NCBI GenBank assembly: GCA_964507325.1
Contig: CAZDQL010000011.1
Span: forward strand, 35,462 to 99,461
Direction of reading: 5' to 3'
Origin: CAZDQL01 sp964507325
GTDB taxonomy: Bacteria > Planctomycetota > UBA1135 > GCA-002686595
Length of the DNA: 64,000 bases
The position numbers and the translations under genes are program-made. Positions 51,326 to 60,308 of the stretch are shown here, piece after piece. The first letter of the stretch is position 1. Each line of letters opens with the position of its first letter. The notes under the pieces were generated by a model, which saw only the letters and a program-made list of their open reading frames with translations, searched no databases and had not been told where the DNA came from.

Positions 51326-53533
51326 TCAACGCCGCTTCTTCGGCTTGCGGTTCTTCTTCTCCTTGCGGCGCCGTGCCTTCTCGCTCGCCGCTCGGTCGTT
51401 GCCGCCGCTGAACACGAAGCGTCCGGGGCGGTCGCTGTCCGACTCGAGCTGCAGTTCGGACGAACTGCAGATCGCCTCGATCAGCTTGTACTGGGCGTCC
51501 AGCTCGCCGTCTCCCCCTAGCAGCTCGTAGTCCCCGGTGGAGCGCAGGCGCCAGGCGCGCACGCCCTCTTCGAGGTAGATCTCGAGATCATCGTGCAGCA
51601 GGCGGGCCCGGATCTCGGGGTCGTCGATGGGGAAGGCCAGCTCGGTGCGGCGCAGGAGGTTGCGGGACATCCAGTCCGCGCTCGAGGCGAAGAGGCGCCC
51701 CTTCCCCCCGGAGTGGAAGTACCACAGCCGGCTGTGCTCCAGGAAACGCCCCAGGATGGCCGTCACGCGGATGTTCTCGGAGATCTCGGGGATGCCGGGG
51801 CGCAGCCCGCAGGGGCCGCGGATGATCAGATCGATCTCGACCCCCGCTTGCGAAGCACGGTAGAGGGCCTGGATGACGCTGCGGTTGGTGAGGGCGTTCA
51901 TCTTGGCCAAGATGCGCGCTCGCTCGCCCGCCTGAGCCCGCTTCGTCTCCCCCTCGATCAGCGCCAGCAGCCCGGTGTGCAGGCTGAAGGGAGCCTGCAT
52001 CAGCGCCTCGAGCTCCTCGGCGCGCCCGACGCCGGTCAAGAGGTTGAAGGAGCGGTCGACGTCCCGACCGATGTCCTCGCGCGCCGTCAGCAACCCGATG
52101 TCGGTGTACAGCCGCGCCGTCACGGGGTGGTAGTTGCCGGTGCCCAGGTGCAGGTAGCGCCGCAGCCGCTCCCCCTCGCGACGCACGATCATCAGCATCT
52201 TGCTGTGGGTCTTGTAGCCCGCCACGCCGTAGACCACGTTCGCCCCCGCTTCCTGCAGGCGCGTGGCCAGGTCGATGTTGGGCTCCTCGTCGAAGCGCGC
52301 GCGCAGCTCGATCACGACCGTGACCTGCTTCCCGTTGCGGGCGGCCTCGATCAAGGCCTCCGCCACCGATGAGCTGCGTCCGGTGCGGTAGAGGGTCTGC
52401 TTGATCGCCAGGACGTTGGGGTCGTGCGAGGCCTGCCGCAGGAGCTCGAGCACCGGCTGGAAGGACTCGTAGGGGTGGTGCAGGAGGATGTCGCCGGCGC
52501 GGATCGCCTCGAAGAGGTTCTCTCCCCGGCGCACGGCGCGCGGCACGCGCGGAGTCAGGGGTTCGTACTTCAGGTCGGGGCGGTCGACCAGGCCATGCAG
52601 GGCGTCGAGGCGATGCAGGTTGACCGGTCCATCGACTCGGTAGAGGTCGACGACGCGCAAGCCGAACTTGGCCAAGAGGAACTGGGCCACCTCGTCGGGG
52701 CACTCGTGGGTGACCTCCAGCCGTACCGCCTCCGAGTAGCGACGCTCCGGCAGCTCCCCCTGCAGGGCCTCCAAGACGTCGTCCACGTCCTCCTCGTCGA
52801 CCCACAGGTCCCCGTTGCGGGTGACCCGGAACTGGTGGCAATCCACCACGTCGACGCCGGGGAAGAGCTCGTCGATGCTGGCGTGGATCACCGAGGAGAG
52901 CATCACCAGGTCGTGCTTGCCCTGCGACACATCCGAGGGCAGCGGCACCAGGCGCGGCAGCGAGCGCGGCACCTGCACCACCGCCAGGTCGATGTCGCGA
53001 CCGAAGGCGTCCTCGCCGTCGAGCACCACCGCGAAGTTGAGGCTCTTGTTCAGGATGCGCGGGAAGGGGTGGGCGGGGTCCAGTCCCACGGGGGTGAGCA
53101 CCGGCAGGACCGAGTTGCGGAAGTAGGACGCAATCCACTCCGTCTGCTCCTCGGTCCAGTGCGCCCGCATGACCAGGTTGATCCCCTCGGTGGCCAGGGC
53201 GGGCAGGATCACGCTGTTGAAGGCGTCGTACTGCTCCTCGACCAGCCCGCTCGCCACGCGGTGGATCTCGGTCAGGGTCTGCTGCGAAGTGCGCCCGTCG
53301 AGACCCGTGGTGTCGATCCCCAGGGCGGCGCGCTCCTGATGGGAGGCGGTGCGGATCTCGAAGAACTCGTCCAGGTTGCTGGCCGAGATCGACAGGAAGC
53401 GCACGCGCTCGAGCAGGGGCGGGCGTTCGTCGAGGGCCTGCAACAGCACCCGACGGTTGAACTCCAGCAGCGACAGCTCGCGGTTGATGTACAACCGGGG
53501 GTCGGCCAGATCGTGCGTCGGGGAGGAGGACAT
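51326..53533 (-). CDS. ppk: polyphosphate kinase 1
   Basis: 735 residues, the usual PPK1 length. N and head domains start INRELSLLEFNRRVLLQA and SISASNLDEFFEIR. The catalytic C1/C2 domains contain YKTHSKMLMI and YLHLGTGNYHPVTARLYTD, which hold the two essential histidines (about 440 and 460), and a second phospholipase-D-like half (RRYLHLG ... SSADWMSRNLLRR). It reversibly polymerises the gamma-phosphate of ATP into polyphosphate. A basic Lys/Arg tail (RRRKEKKNRKPKKRR) is added at the C-terminus. ATG 53533 follows directly on the N-domain; the frame upstream overlaps sixA. It is divergent from sixA (117 nt apart). Confidence 0.95.
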   Translation of the reverse strand: MSSSPTHDLADPRLYINRELSLLEFNRRVLLQALDERPPLLERVRFLSISASNLDEFFEIRTASHQERAALGIDTTGLDGRTSQQTLTEIHRVASGLVEEQYDAFNSVILPALATEGINLVMRAHWTEEQTEWIASYFRNSVLPVLTPVGLDPAHPFPRILNKSLNFAVVLDGEDAFGRDIDLAVVQVPRSLPRLVPLPSDVSQGKHDLVMLSSVIHASIDELFPGVDVVDCHQFRVTRNGDLWVDEEDVDDVLEALQGELPERRYSEAVRLEVTHECPDEVAQFLLAKFGLRVVDLYRVDGPVNLHRLDALHGLVDRPDLKYEPLTPRVPRAVRRGENLFEAIRAGDILLHHPYESFQPVLELLRQASHDPNVLAIKQTLYRTGRSSSVAEALIEAARNGKQVTVVIELRARFDEEPNIDLATRLQEAGANVVYGVAGYKTHSKMLMIVRREGERLRRYLHLGTGNYHPVTARLYTDIGLLTAREDIGRDVDRSFNLLTGVGRAEELEALMQAPFSLHTGLLALIEGETKRAQAGERARILAKMNALTNRSVIQALYRASQAGVEIDLIIRGPCGLRPGIPEISENIRVTAILGRFLEHSRLWYFHSGGKGRLFASSADWMSRNLLRRTELAFPIDDPEIRARLLHDDLEIYLEEGVRAWRLRSTGDYELLGGDGELDAQYKLIEAICSSSELQLESDSDRPGRFVFSGGNDRAASEKARRRKEKKNRKPKKRR

Positions 53534-53650
53534 AGGGGCGCCTATCCTGTCCCGTATCGGCCAGAATGGGGGATCCTCCAAGGTAAATTGGGGTCCGGGC
53601 GTGGCATCGTCCCGCGTGCGAGCACGCCGTGGCTCCCAGGAGCGCAAGGA

Positions 53651-54127
53651 ATGGATATCTACCTCATCCGGCACGCCATCGCGGTTCCCTGGGAGCCGGG
53701 GATCGCCGACTCCGATCGGCCCCTGAGCCCCGAGGGCCGTTTGCGCTGGGTGCGCTGCGTGCGCGGCCTCGAGCGCCTGGGGGCACGCTTCGATCTCCTG
53801 CTCCACAGCCCGCTCTTGAGGGCGGTCGAGACCGCCGAGGTGCTGCAGCCCCTGGTCGAGGGGAAGACGCGCACCACGCCGAACCTGGCGGCGGCACCCG
53901 ACGAGGAGCTCCTGGCGGAGCTGGACGGCGCGGACAGCGCGGGGTTGGTCGGCCACGAGCCCTGGATGGGCGACCTCCTGTCCCTGCTCCTGGGGGCGCA
54001 GGTCGACGCCCCCTTCAAGAAGGGTGGGGTCGCCTGGTTGCGCGGAGAGCCGCGACCCGGCGGCGCCTACCTGGCCGCCGTGATGCCCCCCAAGGTGCTG
54101 GTGCGCATGGGGCGCATGCAGGAATGA
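53651..54127 (+). CDS. sixA: SixA-like phosphohistidine phosphatase
   Basis: 158 residues. The histidine-phosphatase signature is MDIYLIRHAIA, with the phosphoacceptor His8; the second catalytic His is in GLVGHEPWMGD at about 105. A conserved SPLLRAVETAEVL arginine motif lies between. SixA enzymes dephosphorylate phosphohistidine on signalling or PTS-related proteins. An AAGGA ribosome site directly precedes ATG 53651. The pairing with ppk is common in bacteria; the nearby EIIA-like permease could be a phosphohistidine target, which is speculative. Confidence 0.88.
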   Translation: MDIYLIRHAIAVPWEPGIADSDRPLSPEGRLRWVRCVRGLERLGARFDLLLHSPLLRAVETAEVLQPLVEGKTRTTPNLAAAPDEELLAELDGADSAGLVGHEPWMGDLLSLLLGAQVDAPFKKGGVAWLRGEPRPGGAYLAAVMPPKVLVRMGRMQE

Positions 54128-54139
54128 GGGGTCGGCCGG

Positions 54140-54874
54140 CTACCTCCGCGCCGTGCGTACCGCGCAGTGCCGCAGCACGTCGCCGACGATGCCCGTCAAG
54201 CGTCCCCGGTCGGGCACCGCCAGCGACCAGCCCCGGGCGGCGCAGGCGCGCTCGAAGAAGGGCAGCTCCTCGTCGCTGGTGGAGATCCAAGCCGGGGGGT
54301 GCAGCGGCGCCAGACCGTGGGCCACCAACTCTTCGGCCGCGCGACGGTTGCGCGCCAACTCGCCGGGTGGGAGAGCGTCCCCCTCACGGCGACGCTGGTA
54401 GAGCTCGTCGTGCAGGGCCGGGAAGACGATCGGATCGGTGAGCACGCTCGTGCACCACAGGTGGTCGACGGGAGGAGCCGGCGTGCTCCCCGCGGGCTCG
54501 GGGAGTGGCAGTTCGCAGCCCTCTCCCCGGGCGACGAGCTGCGTGGCGCGCCACAGCTCCTCGTACTCCGCATCCTCGAGCAGCGTCCAGTGCACCGCGC
54601 GCTCGAGCACCAGCGTCTCGAAGAAGATCGGCGCCAGCTCCGCCAGGGCGGCGCCCAAGTAGTGGCTGGCACCACCGGGCTGGAGGAGCGGGGCCAGGTC
54701 CGTAGCCACCGCCAGACCGGCGTCGCGGATCGCCGCGCGCTGCTCCTCGGGGAAGAAGTGCTCGCCCCCCTCGTGGCAGTAGTGCCCTCCGAGGGAGGTC
54801 CAGTCGAGCTCCTCCTCCAACGCGGTCAGGACGCGGACGAGGCGGTCGAGGCCCGGCTCGGGGAGCGCACTCAC
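54140..54874 (-). CDS. hypothetical protein coupled to the permease gene
   Basis: 244 residues, no recognised family, signal peptide or membrane helix. Features are an N-terminal helix (LDRLVRVLTALEEELDWTSL), a His/Cys/Glu cluster (GHYCHEGGEHFFPEE) that could bind a metal, and ERACAARGWSLAVPDRGRL near the end. GTG 54874 overlaps the stop of the APC-EIIA permease gene (GTGA), so it is co-translated with it and may serve the same process. Confidence 0.65.
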   Translation of the reverse strand: MSALPEPGLDRLVRVLTALEEELDWTSLGGHYCHEGGEHFFPEEQRAAIRDAGLAVATDLAPLLQPGGASHYLGAALAELAPIFFETLVLERAVHWTLLEDAEYEELWRATQLVARGEGCELPLPEPAGSTPAPPVDHLWCTSVLTDPIVFPALHDELYQRRREGDALPPGELARNRRAAEELVAHGLAPLHPPAWISTSDEELPFFERACAARGWSLAVPDRGRLTGIVGDVLRHCAVRTARR

Positions 54875-56976
54875 CGGTGGGTGGCGTCCTCGAAGCGCTC
54901 GTAGAGCTCGGCGATCGCCGCCGGCTCGCCGATCACCAGCATCCGGTCCCCCTCCTGCAGGAGGGTCGAGCCGTGGGGCACCAGGGTCACCCCCGAGCGC
55001 CGGATGGCGGCCACGAGGCAGGCCTCGGAGAAGTCGAGCTCGCCGACGCAGAGACCGGCGAGGGCCCCGGCGGAGTTGTGCGGCTCGAGGCGCAGGGAAA
55101 CGGAGCGCTCATCGTGCAGGAAGACCTCGCGCAGGCGCACCTCGTTGGTGGCCGCCAGCCACTGCTGCATGAAGTCGTCCTGGTCGATGCGCCGCGCGAG
55201 CTCGGCCAGCATGCGCAGGTGCTGGCTGGGGTCGTCCTCGGGGCTGAGCAGGAAGAAGGCGGCGTGGATCTTCTCCGCCTCGTGGGTGGTGCCGAAGACA
55301 TCTCCCGTGATGATGCGGATCTTGCGCCGCACGCGGGCGAGCACCATGTGCGGGTGGTCGATCCCCTCCAGCCGCATGTGTGGCAGGGCCACCCCCTTGG
55401 CCACCGGGGTCGCGCCAGTCATGGTGCCCTCCGCGAAGCCGCGCGCCAGCGTGTCGGCGTCGCACCCCGCCCGCGGCGCCAGGCGGCGAGAGGCCTCCTC
55501 GATCAGGGCCTCGAAGTCGGCCACCTCATCGACGTCGATCACCTCCGAAGCCAAAACCGCTCCCTCGAAGGGGTCCGCGTCGCGCAGTCCCTTCTCCTTG
55601 AGGATCTCCCGCAGCTCACTGTCCAGATCCTCGTGGCGCTGCTCGCCGAGGCGCGCGAAGACGTGGTAGATGGCTCCCTGCCGCTCCACGCGCTGCGCGG
55701 CGTAGTAGACGTACCAGGCTACGCCGATCACCACCAGGATCGCGCTGAACACGGTCGGCATGAGCCCCATCTGGGCGATCAGGACCAGCGGAGCGAGCAC
55801 GCCCAGGACCTGCAGCCAGGGGTAGAAGGGGGTGCGGTAGCCGGGATCGTAGGCCGCCAGCCCACTCTCGCGCATGATGATCACCGCCACGCACAAGAGG
55901 GCGAACACCATCAGCTGGAAAGAGCTCGCCAGCTTGGCGATCCCCACGGGGTCGAGCAGCACCACGATCAGGATGATCACCGCGGTGGTGATGCCGATCG
56001 AGAGCACGGGAGTGCCCCTACTCGAGAGTCGCGCGATGCAATCCGGCAGCAAGCGGTCACGGCTCATCGCCAGTGGATAGCGCGAGGAGGCCAGAATGCC
56101 CGCGTTGGAGACGGAGAGGAAGGCCAGGAAGGCCGCCGCGGTGATGACGTACAGGCCGATGTCACCGAAGACCCGACTGGCCGCGGTCGCCATCGGTGTC
56201 AGGTCGCCGGAGAGCTCCCGCAGCGGCACGACCCCGATCATGACGGTGGTGCACAGGCCGTAGACCGCGAGCGTCGCGGCGAGGGAGAGGAAGACCCCCC
56301 GCGGCAGATTGCGCTCGGGATCGCGCACCTCCTCCGAGACACTGGCCACGTTGGTCACCCCCACGTAGGAGATGTAGACCAGGCCGGTGGTGGCCAGGAT
56401 CCCCTCGCTGCCCGCGGCGAAGAAACCCTCGAAGCTGGCCAGCTCCACCTCCTGCAGCCCTCCGATCAGGAACAGGGCCAAGAGGGTCAGCAGTCCGAAG
56501 ACCAGCACCGCCTGGAAGCGACCGGTCTTGCCGGCTCCCAGGGCGTTGAGCAGGCCGAAGAAGATGGCGAAGCCCGCGGCGATCAGGCGCATGGCCATGG
56601 GGCTCGCGTCGTCGATGATCAAGGAGGCGTAGGCCCCGATCCCGACCAGGGCGAAGGAGGTCTTCAGCACCAGGGCCAACCAGGTGCCGAAGCCCCCGAT
56701 CGTCCCGAAGAGCGGGCCCAGGCTGCGGTCGAGGGAGTAGTAGGCACCCCCCGCCTTCGGCATCGCCGTCGACAACTCGACGATCGAGAGCATCGCCGGT
56801 ACGAGCGGCACGGCCGCCAGGAGGTAGCACAGGACGATCGCCGGACCCGCCTGGCTGGCGGCGATCCCCGGCAGCAGGAAGAGGCCCGCGGAAAGCGTCG
56901 CGCCGGTGGCGATCGTGAAGACATCGCGCAAGCCGAGCTCCCTGCTCAGACCGGAAGAACCCCTCGAGTCGGCCAT
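54871..56976 (-). CDS. APC-superfamily amino acid permease with EIIA-like and TrkA-C domains
   Basis: 701 residues. The first 440 form a twelve-helix APC transporter (FTIATGATLSAGLFLLPG, PKAGGAYYSLDRSLGP, GVTNVASVSEEVRDPERNLP). About 455-605 is a PTS EIIA type-2-like domain with a candidate phospho-His in VALPHMRLEGIDHPHMV. About 615-701 is a TrkA-C/RCK-C domain (GELDFSEACLVAAIRRSG, STLLQEGDRMLVIGEP). It probably imports amino acids with activity controlled by ligand binding or phosphorylation of the cytoplasmic domains. ATG 56976 begins just ahead of the first helix. Confidence 0.88.
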   Translation of the reverse strand: MADSRGSSGLSRELGLRDVFTIATGATLSAGLFLLPGIAASQAGPAIVLCYLLAAVPLVPAMLSIVELSTAMPKAGGAYYSLDRSLGPLFGTIGGFGTWLALVLKTSFALVGIGAYASLIIDDASPMAMRLIAAGFAIFFGLLNALGAGKTGRFQAVLVFGLLTLLALFLIGGLQEVELASFEGFFAAGSEGILATTGLVYISYVGVTNVASVSEEVRDPERNLPRGVFLSLAATLAVYGLCTTVMIGVVPLRELSGDLTPMATAASRVFGDIGLYVITAAAFLAFLSVSNAGILASSRYPLAMSRDRLLPDCIARLSSRGTPVLSIGITTAVIILIVVLLDPVGIAKLASSFQLMVFALLCVAVIIMRESGLAAYDPGYRTPFYPWLQVLGVLAPLVLIAQMGLMPTVFSAILVVIGVAWYVYYAAQRVERQGAIYHVFARLGEQRHEDLDSELREILKEKGLRDADPFEGAVLASEVIDVDEVADFEALIEEASRRLAPRAGCDADTLARGFAEGTMTGATPVAKGVALPHMRLEGIDHPHMVLARVRRKIRIITGDVFGTTHEAEKIHAAFFLLSPEDDPSQHLRMLAELARRIDQDDFMQQWLAATNEVRLREVFLHDERSVSLRLEPHNSAGALAGLCVGELDFSEACLVAAIRRSGVTLVPHGSTLLQEGDRMLVIGEPAAIAELYERFEDATHR

Positions 56977-57005
56977 CGGCCGGGGATTCTAAGCTACGGC
57001 TCCGT

Positions 57006-58727
57006 CTACTTTCCCTGGCCCTGTCGGATCTCGTAGTACTCGCCGGGCTCGAGCTCGCCGTGGCTCTCGAACTCGGTCCGTCCAGGCCAGATCACCGACA
57101 CGTCCTCGATCTCGTGGCCCTCGGGCACTCCGAAGTGAACGCGTGGATCGTTGCTGGAGAGGTAGCTGTAGACCGGGCTCGCGAGGCGCCACTGCTCCAT
57201 GGTCTTGACCTGGTCCTCCTCGGTGTAGCTGGTCGTCAGCCGCACCACGGCTCCGATCACCTCCGCGCCCTTGCGGTTCAAGAGGCGCAGACCCAACCAG
57301 GTCCCCTCGCGCGGGGCGATGTTGCGCATGACCCGCAGCTTGTTGTCCCGCTCTACGATCACGAAATCCACGTCGCCGTCGTTGTCGATGTCGCCGAAGG
57401 CCGCGCCGCGGCTCGCGCCGATGACGGGGGAGGGCGTGCCCTCGCCCAGGCACTTGAAGCGCACCCCCCCGAGGCCCTGGAAGAGGTGGTTGTCCTCGGC
57501 GTAGAGGTCGTCGGGATCGAACGCCTCGTCCGGCCCCCAGGCCTGGACGGCGCCGTTGGCCACGTAGAGATCCAGGATCCCGTCCAGGTTGTAGTCGTGG
57601 AAGGCCATGCCGAAGCCGGTGTACTTACGCCCCACCGGTCCGATTCCCATCATGGGCGTGCGGTCCCGGTAGCGACCCTTGCGGCTCAGGTAGAAGGTGT
57701 TCGACTCGCCGCGGATGTGGGCCATGAAGATGTCGAGCCAGCCGTCCTGGTTGATGTCGACCCACTGCACGCCCATGCTCGCCTCGGGGGTGCCGGAGGA
57801 GTTCACGGCGCAGCCGTGGCGCAGCGCGACGTCGACGAAATCCTCTTCGGTGGTGCGACCCAGTTTGCGTCCGGAGTCGTTGCGCCAGAGGGCGTTCTCG
57901 CTGGCGTCGTTGGCCACGTAGATGTCCAGATCCCCGTCGCGGTCGAAGTCGGCGAAGGACACCCCCAGGCCGTTGCCGATCGTCAGCTCCAACCCCGAGT
58001 GCCCGCCCAGCTTGGCGAACCCCATGCGCCCGTACTGCAGGAAGGTGTCGGTCGACTTGGCGTTGTAGTTGATCGGAGCGCAGTAGTCGGGCTGCTGGCG
58101 ATAATTCACGCAGGGGAACTCGATCTCCGGCCCCCAGTTCAGGTTGTTCACCACGAAGATATCGAGGTCTCCGTCGAGGTCGGCGTCGAGGAAGCCCACG
58201 CTCGTGCCCCAGCCCGCGTCGTCGGCGCCCCTCTGGCGGGACGTGACGTCCTTGAAGGTGCCATCGCCCTGATTCTGGTACAGCACGTTCGGGCCCACGT
58301 TGGTCACGTAGAGGTCGACATCACCGTCCTGGTCGTAGTCGCCGCAGGCCACTCCCGACCCGTAGCTCGCATCGCCGACCCGCGCTTCGCCCGTGACACG
58401 CGTGAACTTCCAGTCCCCATCGTTGCGATAGAGCTCGTTCGTGGGCTGGACCTGACCCTCCTCCAGAGGGCCGAGGTGCCCGGACTGGACCAGGTACAAG
58501 TCCAGGTCCCCGTCTCCGTCGTAGTCCAGGAGCGCCGCCCCCCCGTTCATGACGGTGGGGAACCAGAAGCGCCCCGGCTGGGCGCCCGAGTGGTACGTCC
58601 AGTCGATACGGGTTTGAGACGCGATTTCCTCGAACCAGACGACGTCCCCCTCCTGAGCCACTGCTGGAAGAGTGAGAGCGAGAAACGCACAAACCCGCAG
58701 TGCGGGCGAGGAGCTGAAAGTGGTCAT
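57006..58727 (-). CDS. secreted CRTAC1-like VCBS/FG-GAP and ASPIC/UnbV protein
   Basis: 573 residues with a signal peptide (ALRVCAFLALTLPAVAQ). Calcium-binding FG-GAP/VCBS motifs repeat along the chain: LLDYDGDGDLDLYLV, DYDQDGDVDLYVTN, DADLDGDLDIFVVN, DFDRDGDLDIYVAN, DINQDGWLDIFMA, DYNLDGILDLYVAN and DIDNDGDVDFVIVE. The C-terminal region (WLGLRLLNRKGAEVIGAVVR, HFGVPEGHEIEDVSVIWPG) is the ASPIC/UnbV domain. It folds as an extracytoplasmic Ca-binding propeller. It lies 12 nt downstream of the TPR gene, a pairing frequent in planctomycetes and acidobacteria. Function unknown. Confidence 0.9.
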   Translation of the reverse strand: MTTFSSSPALRVCAFLALTLPAVAQEGDVVWFEEIASQTRIDWTYHSGAQPGRFWFPTVMNGGAALLDYDGDGDLDLYLVQSGHLGPLEEGQVQPTNELYRNDGDWKFTRVTGEARVGDASYGSGVACGDYDQDGDVDLYVTNVGPNVLYQNQGDGTFKDVTSRQRGADDAGWGTSVGFLDADLDGDLDIFVVNNLNWGPEIEFPCVNYRQQPDYCAPINYNAKSTDTFLQYGRMGFAKLGGHSGLELTIGNGLGVSFADFDRDGDLDIYVANDASENALWRNDSGRKLGRTTEEDFVDVALRHGCAVNSSGTPEASMGVQWVDINQDGWLDIFMAHIRGESNTFYLSRKGRYRDRTPMMGIGPVGRKYTGFGMAFHDYNLDGILDLYVANGAVQAWGPDEAFDPDDLYAEDNHLFQGLGGVRFKCLGEGTPSPVIGASRGAAFGDIDNDGDVDFVIVERDNKLRVMRNIAPREGTWLGLRLLNRKGAEVIGAVVRLTTSYTEEDQVKTMEQWRLASPVYSYLSSNDPRVHFGVPEGHEIEDVSVIWPGRTEFESHGELEPGEYYEIRQGQGK

Positions 58728-58739
58728 GGAAAGTCGCGC

Positions 58740-60218
58740 CTACTTGTCGGTCTTGCCGCTGGCGGGCTGCTGTGCGCGCTGCTGGGCGATGTGGGCCTTC
58801 ACTTGTTGGATGAATGCGGCGAGCTGTGGGTTCTGCATCGCCTCCAGCCGCACCAGGGTCTTCTCCGCCCCGTCCAGGTCCCCAACGGTCAACTGGGCCC
58901 TGACCAGGAGTGTCACCGCGCCGGGATCGTCGGGGTGCTTGTCGGCATTGGCCTTGGCGAAGTGCAGCATGTCCTGCTGGCGGCCCATCGAAACCGTCAG
59001 CTCGACCAGCCGCGCGTAGAGATCCGGCTCCTGGCATCCCAACTGCAAGGCCAGGTTCACCTCGGAGAAGGCGGCCTGCACCTGCTGGCCGTCCTGGGTC
59101 ACCTGCGCCGACATCAGATACGCCATGCCGCGGTAGAAGCGCACGCGGCCCTGGCGTGGAGCGAGCTTCACGGCGGCTTCGGTGATGGCCATGACCTGCC
59201 CCAGCACCTCCGCGCGCTTGGCCGGATCCTGCTGCCGTTGGAGCAGGTTCATCAGGGTCACCGACAGGTCGATCTTGGTCTGCACCCGCCGGGGATCGAG
59301 CTGCTCGCTGCGGCGCAGGGTCTCCAGGGAGGCGTCGAGCTGACCGCCCATCATCTGAGCCTTGGCCAGGAGGTTCAGGGCCGAGGGGTCGTCGGGACGC
59401 TCCGCGATCATCTCCTGGATCTTGACCATCCCCTGCTGCAGTTGACCGGAGCGCAGCAGGTTCTCGACCCCCATCATGCGGCGGTGGTAGCCCACCGCGT
59501 GGACGTCCAGTCGCGGCCGGTGCGGATCGGGGGGAAACTCGGGCCAGGCGCTCACGCCGCGCTTCAGCTCGAGCTCGCCGCGCTCCTCCTCGCCGAGCTC
59601 GAAGAGGCACAGGCCGTAGAGGTAGTGGGCGTGGCGGTAGGTCGAGTAGGCGGCCAGCGCCTCCTCGAGCAGGGTGGCCGCCTCTTGGAAGCGCTCCTGC
59701 GCCATGCGCACCGCGGCCAGGCCGACCCGGCTCTGGGGCCAGGCGATCTGCTGCGGCTGCTTGGCCTCGCCCGCGATCGCCTGCAACCAGGCCTCCTCGG
59801 CACCTTCGACGTCCCCCAGGTCCAGACGCACGGCTCCCAGCCGCGCCAGGATCACGGGGGTGTTGCGCAGCTTGGCGGCGGCTGCTTCGAGGGACTTCCG
59901 CGCCTCCTCGTACTCGCCCAAGCTGACCTGCATGACCCCCAGGCGGTAGGACCACTGGGCCGGCTCCGGCACCAGGGCGATCGCGTTCTGGTAACTCGCC
60001 GCCGCCGGGGCGAAGCAGGTGTTGGCCTCGTAGACCAGTCCCAGCTCGGCGTGGAGCTCCCCATTGCCGGGATCGGCGGCCACCTTGGCCACGTACTCCT
60101 TGATGTGATCCACGACCGCCGGGTCCATCCCGGTGTAGGTAGGCAGTTGGACGGGCGGGAAGGTCTCTTGCGCCGCCAGGGGCGTGCACAGGAGGAGGAT
60201 CGGGATCAGAGGGCGCAT
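58740..60218 (-). CDS. exported TPR-repeat protein
   Basis: 492 residues with a signal peptide (MRPLIPILLLCTPLAAQ). Tetratricopeptide units run through the chain, for example GELHAELGLVYEANTCFAPA, YRLGVMQVSLGEYEEARKSL, ILARLGAVRLDLGDVEGAEE, ALNLLAKAQMMGGQLDASLE and LLVRAQLTVGDLDGAEKTL. It is a protein-interaction scaffold outside the cytoplasm. ATG 60218 is preceded by GGAGTCCCCC-like purines. It heads a two-gene unit with the CRTAC1-like gene. Confidence 0.88.
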   Translation of the reverse strand: MRPLIPILLLCTPLAAQETFPPVQLPTYTGMDPAVVDHIKEYVAKVAADPGNGELHAELGLVYEANTCFAPAAASYQNAIALVPEPAQWSYRLGVMQVSLGEYEEARKSLEAAAAKLRNTPVILARLGAVRLDLGDVEGAEEAWLQAIAGEAKQPQQIAWPQSRVGLAAVRMAQERFQEAATLLEEALAAYSTYRHAHYLYGLCLFELGEEERGELELKRGVSAWPEFPPDPHRPRLDVHAVGYHRRMMGVENLLRSGQLQQGMVKIQEMIAERPDDPSALNLLAKAQMMGGQLDASLETLRRSEQLDPRRVQTKIDLSVTLMNLLQRQQDPAKRAEVLGQVMAITEAAVKLAPRQGRVRFYRGMAYLMSAQVTQDGQQVQAAFSEVNLALQLGCQEPDLYARLVELTVSMGRQQDMLHFAKANADKHPDDPGAVTLLVRAQLTVGDLDGAEKTLVRLEAMQNPQLAAFIQQVKAHIAQQRAQQPASGKTDK

Positions 60219-60308
60219 GGGGGAGTCCGCCTGGGCCGGGGGAGCGGGAGCGGGGGCGGGCAGTATATCCAGCCCCCCGATCCGCCCCGGACGTGCGGGA
60301 TATCGGTC

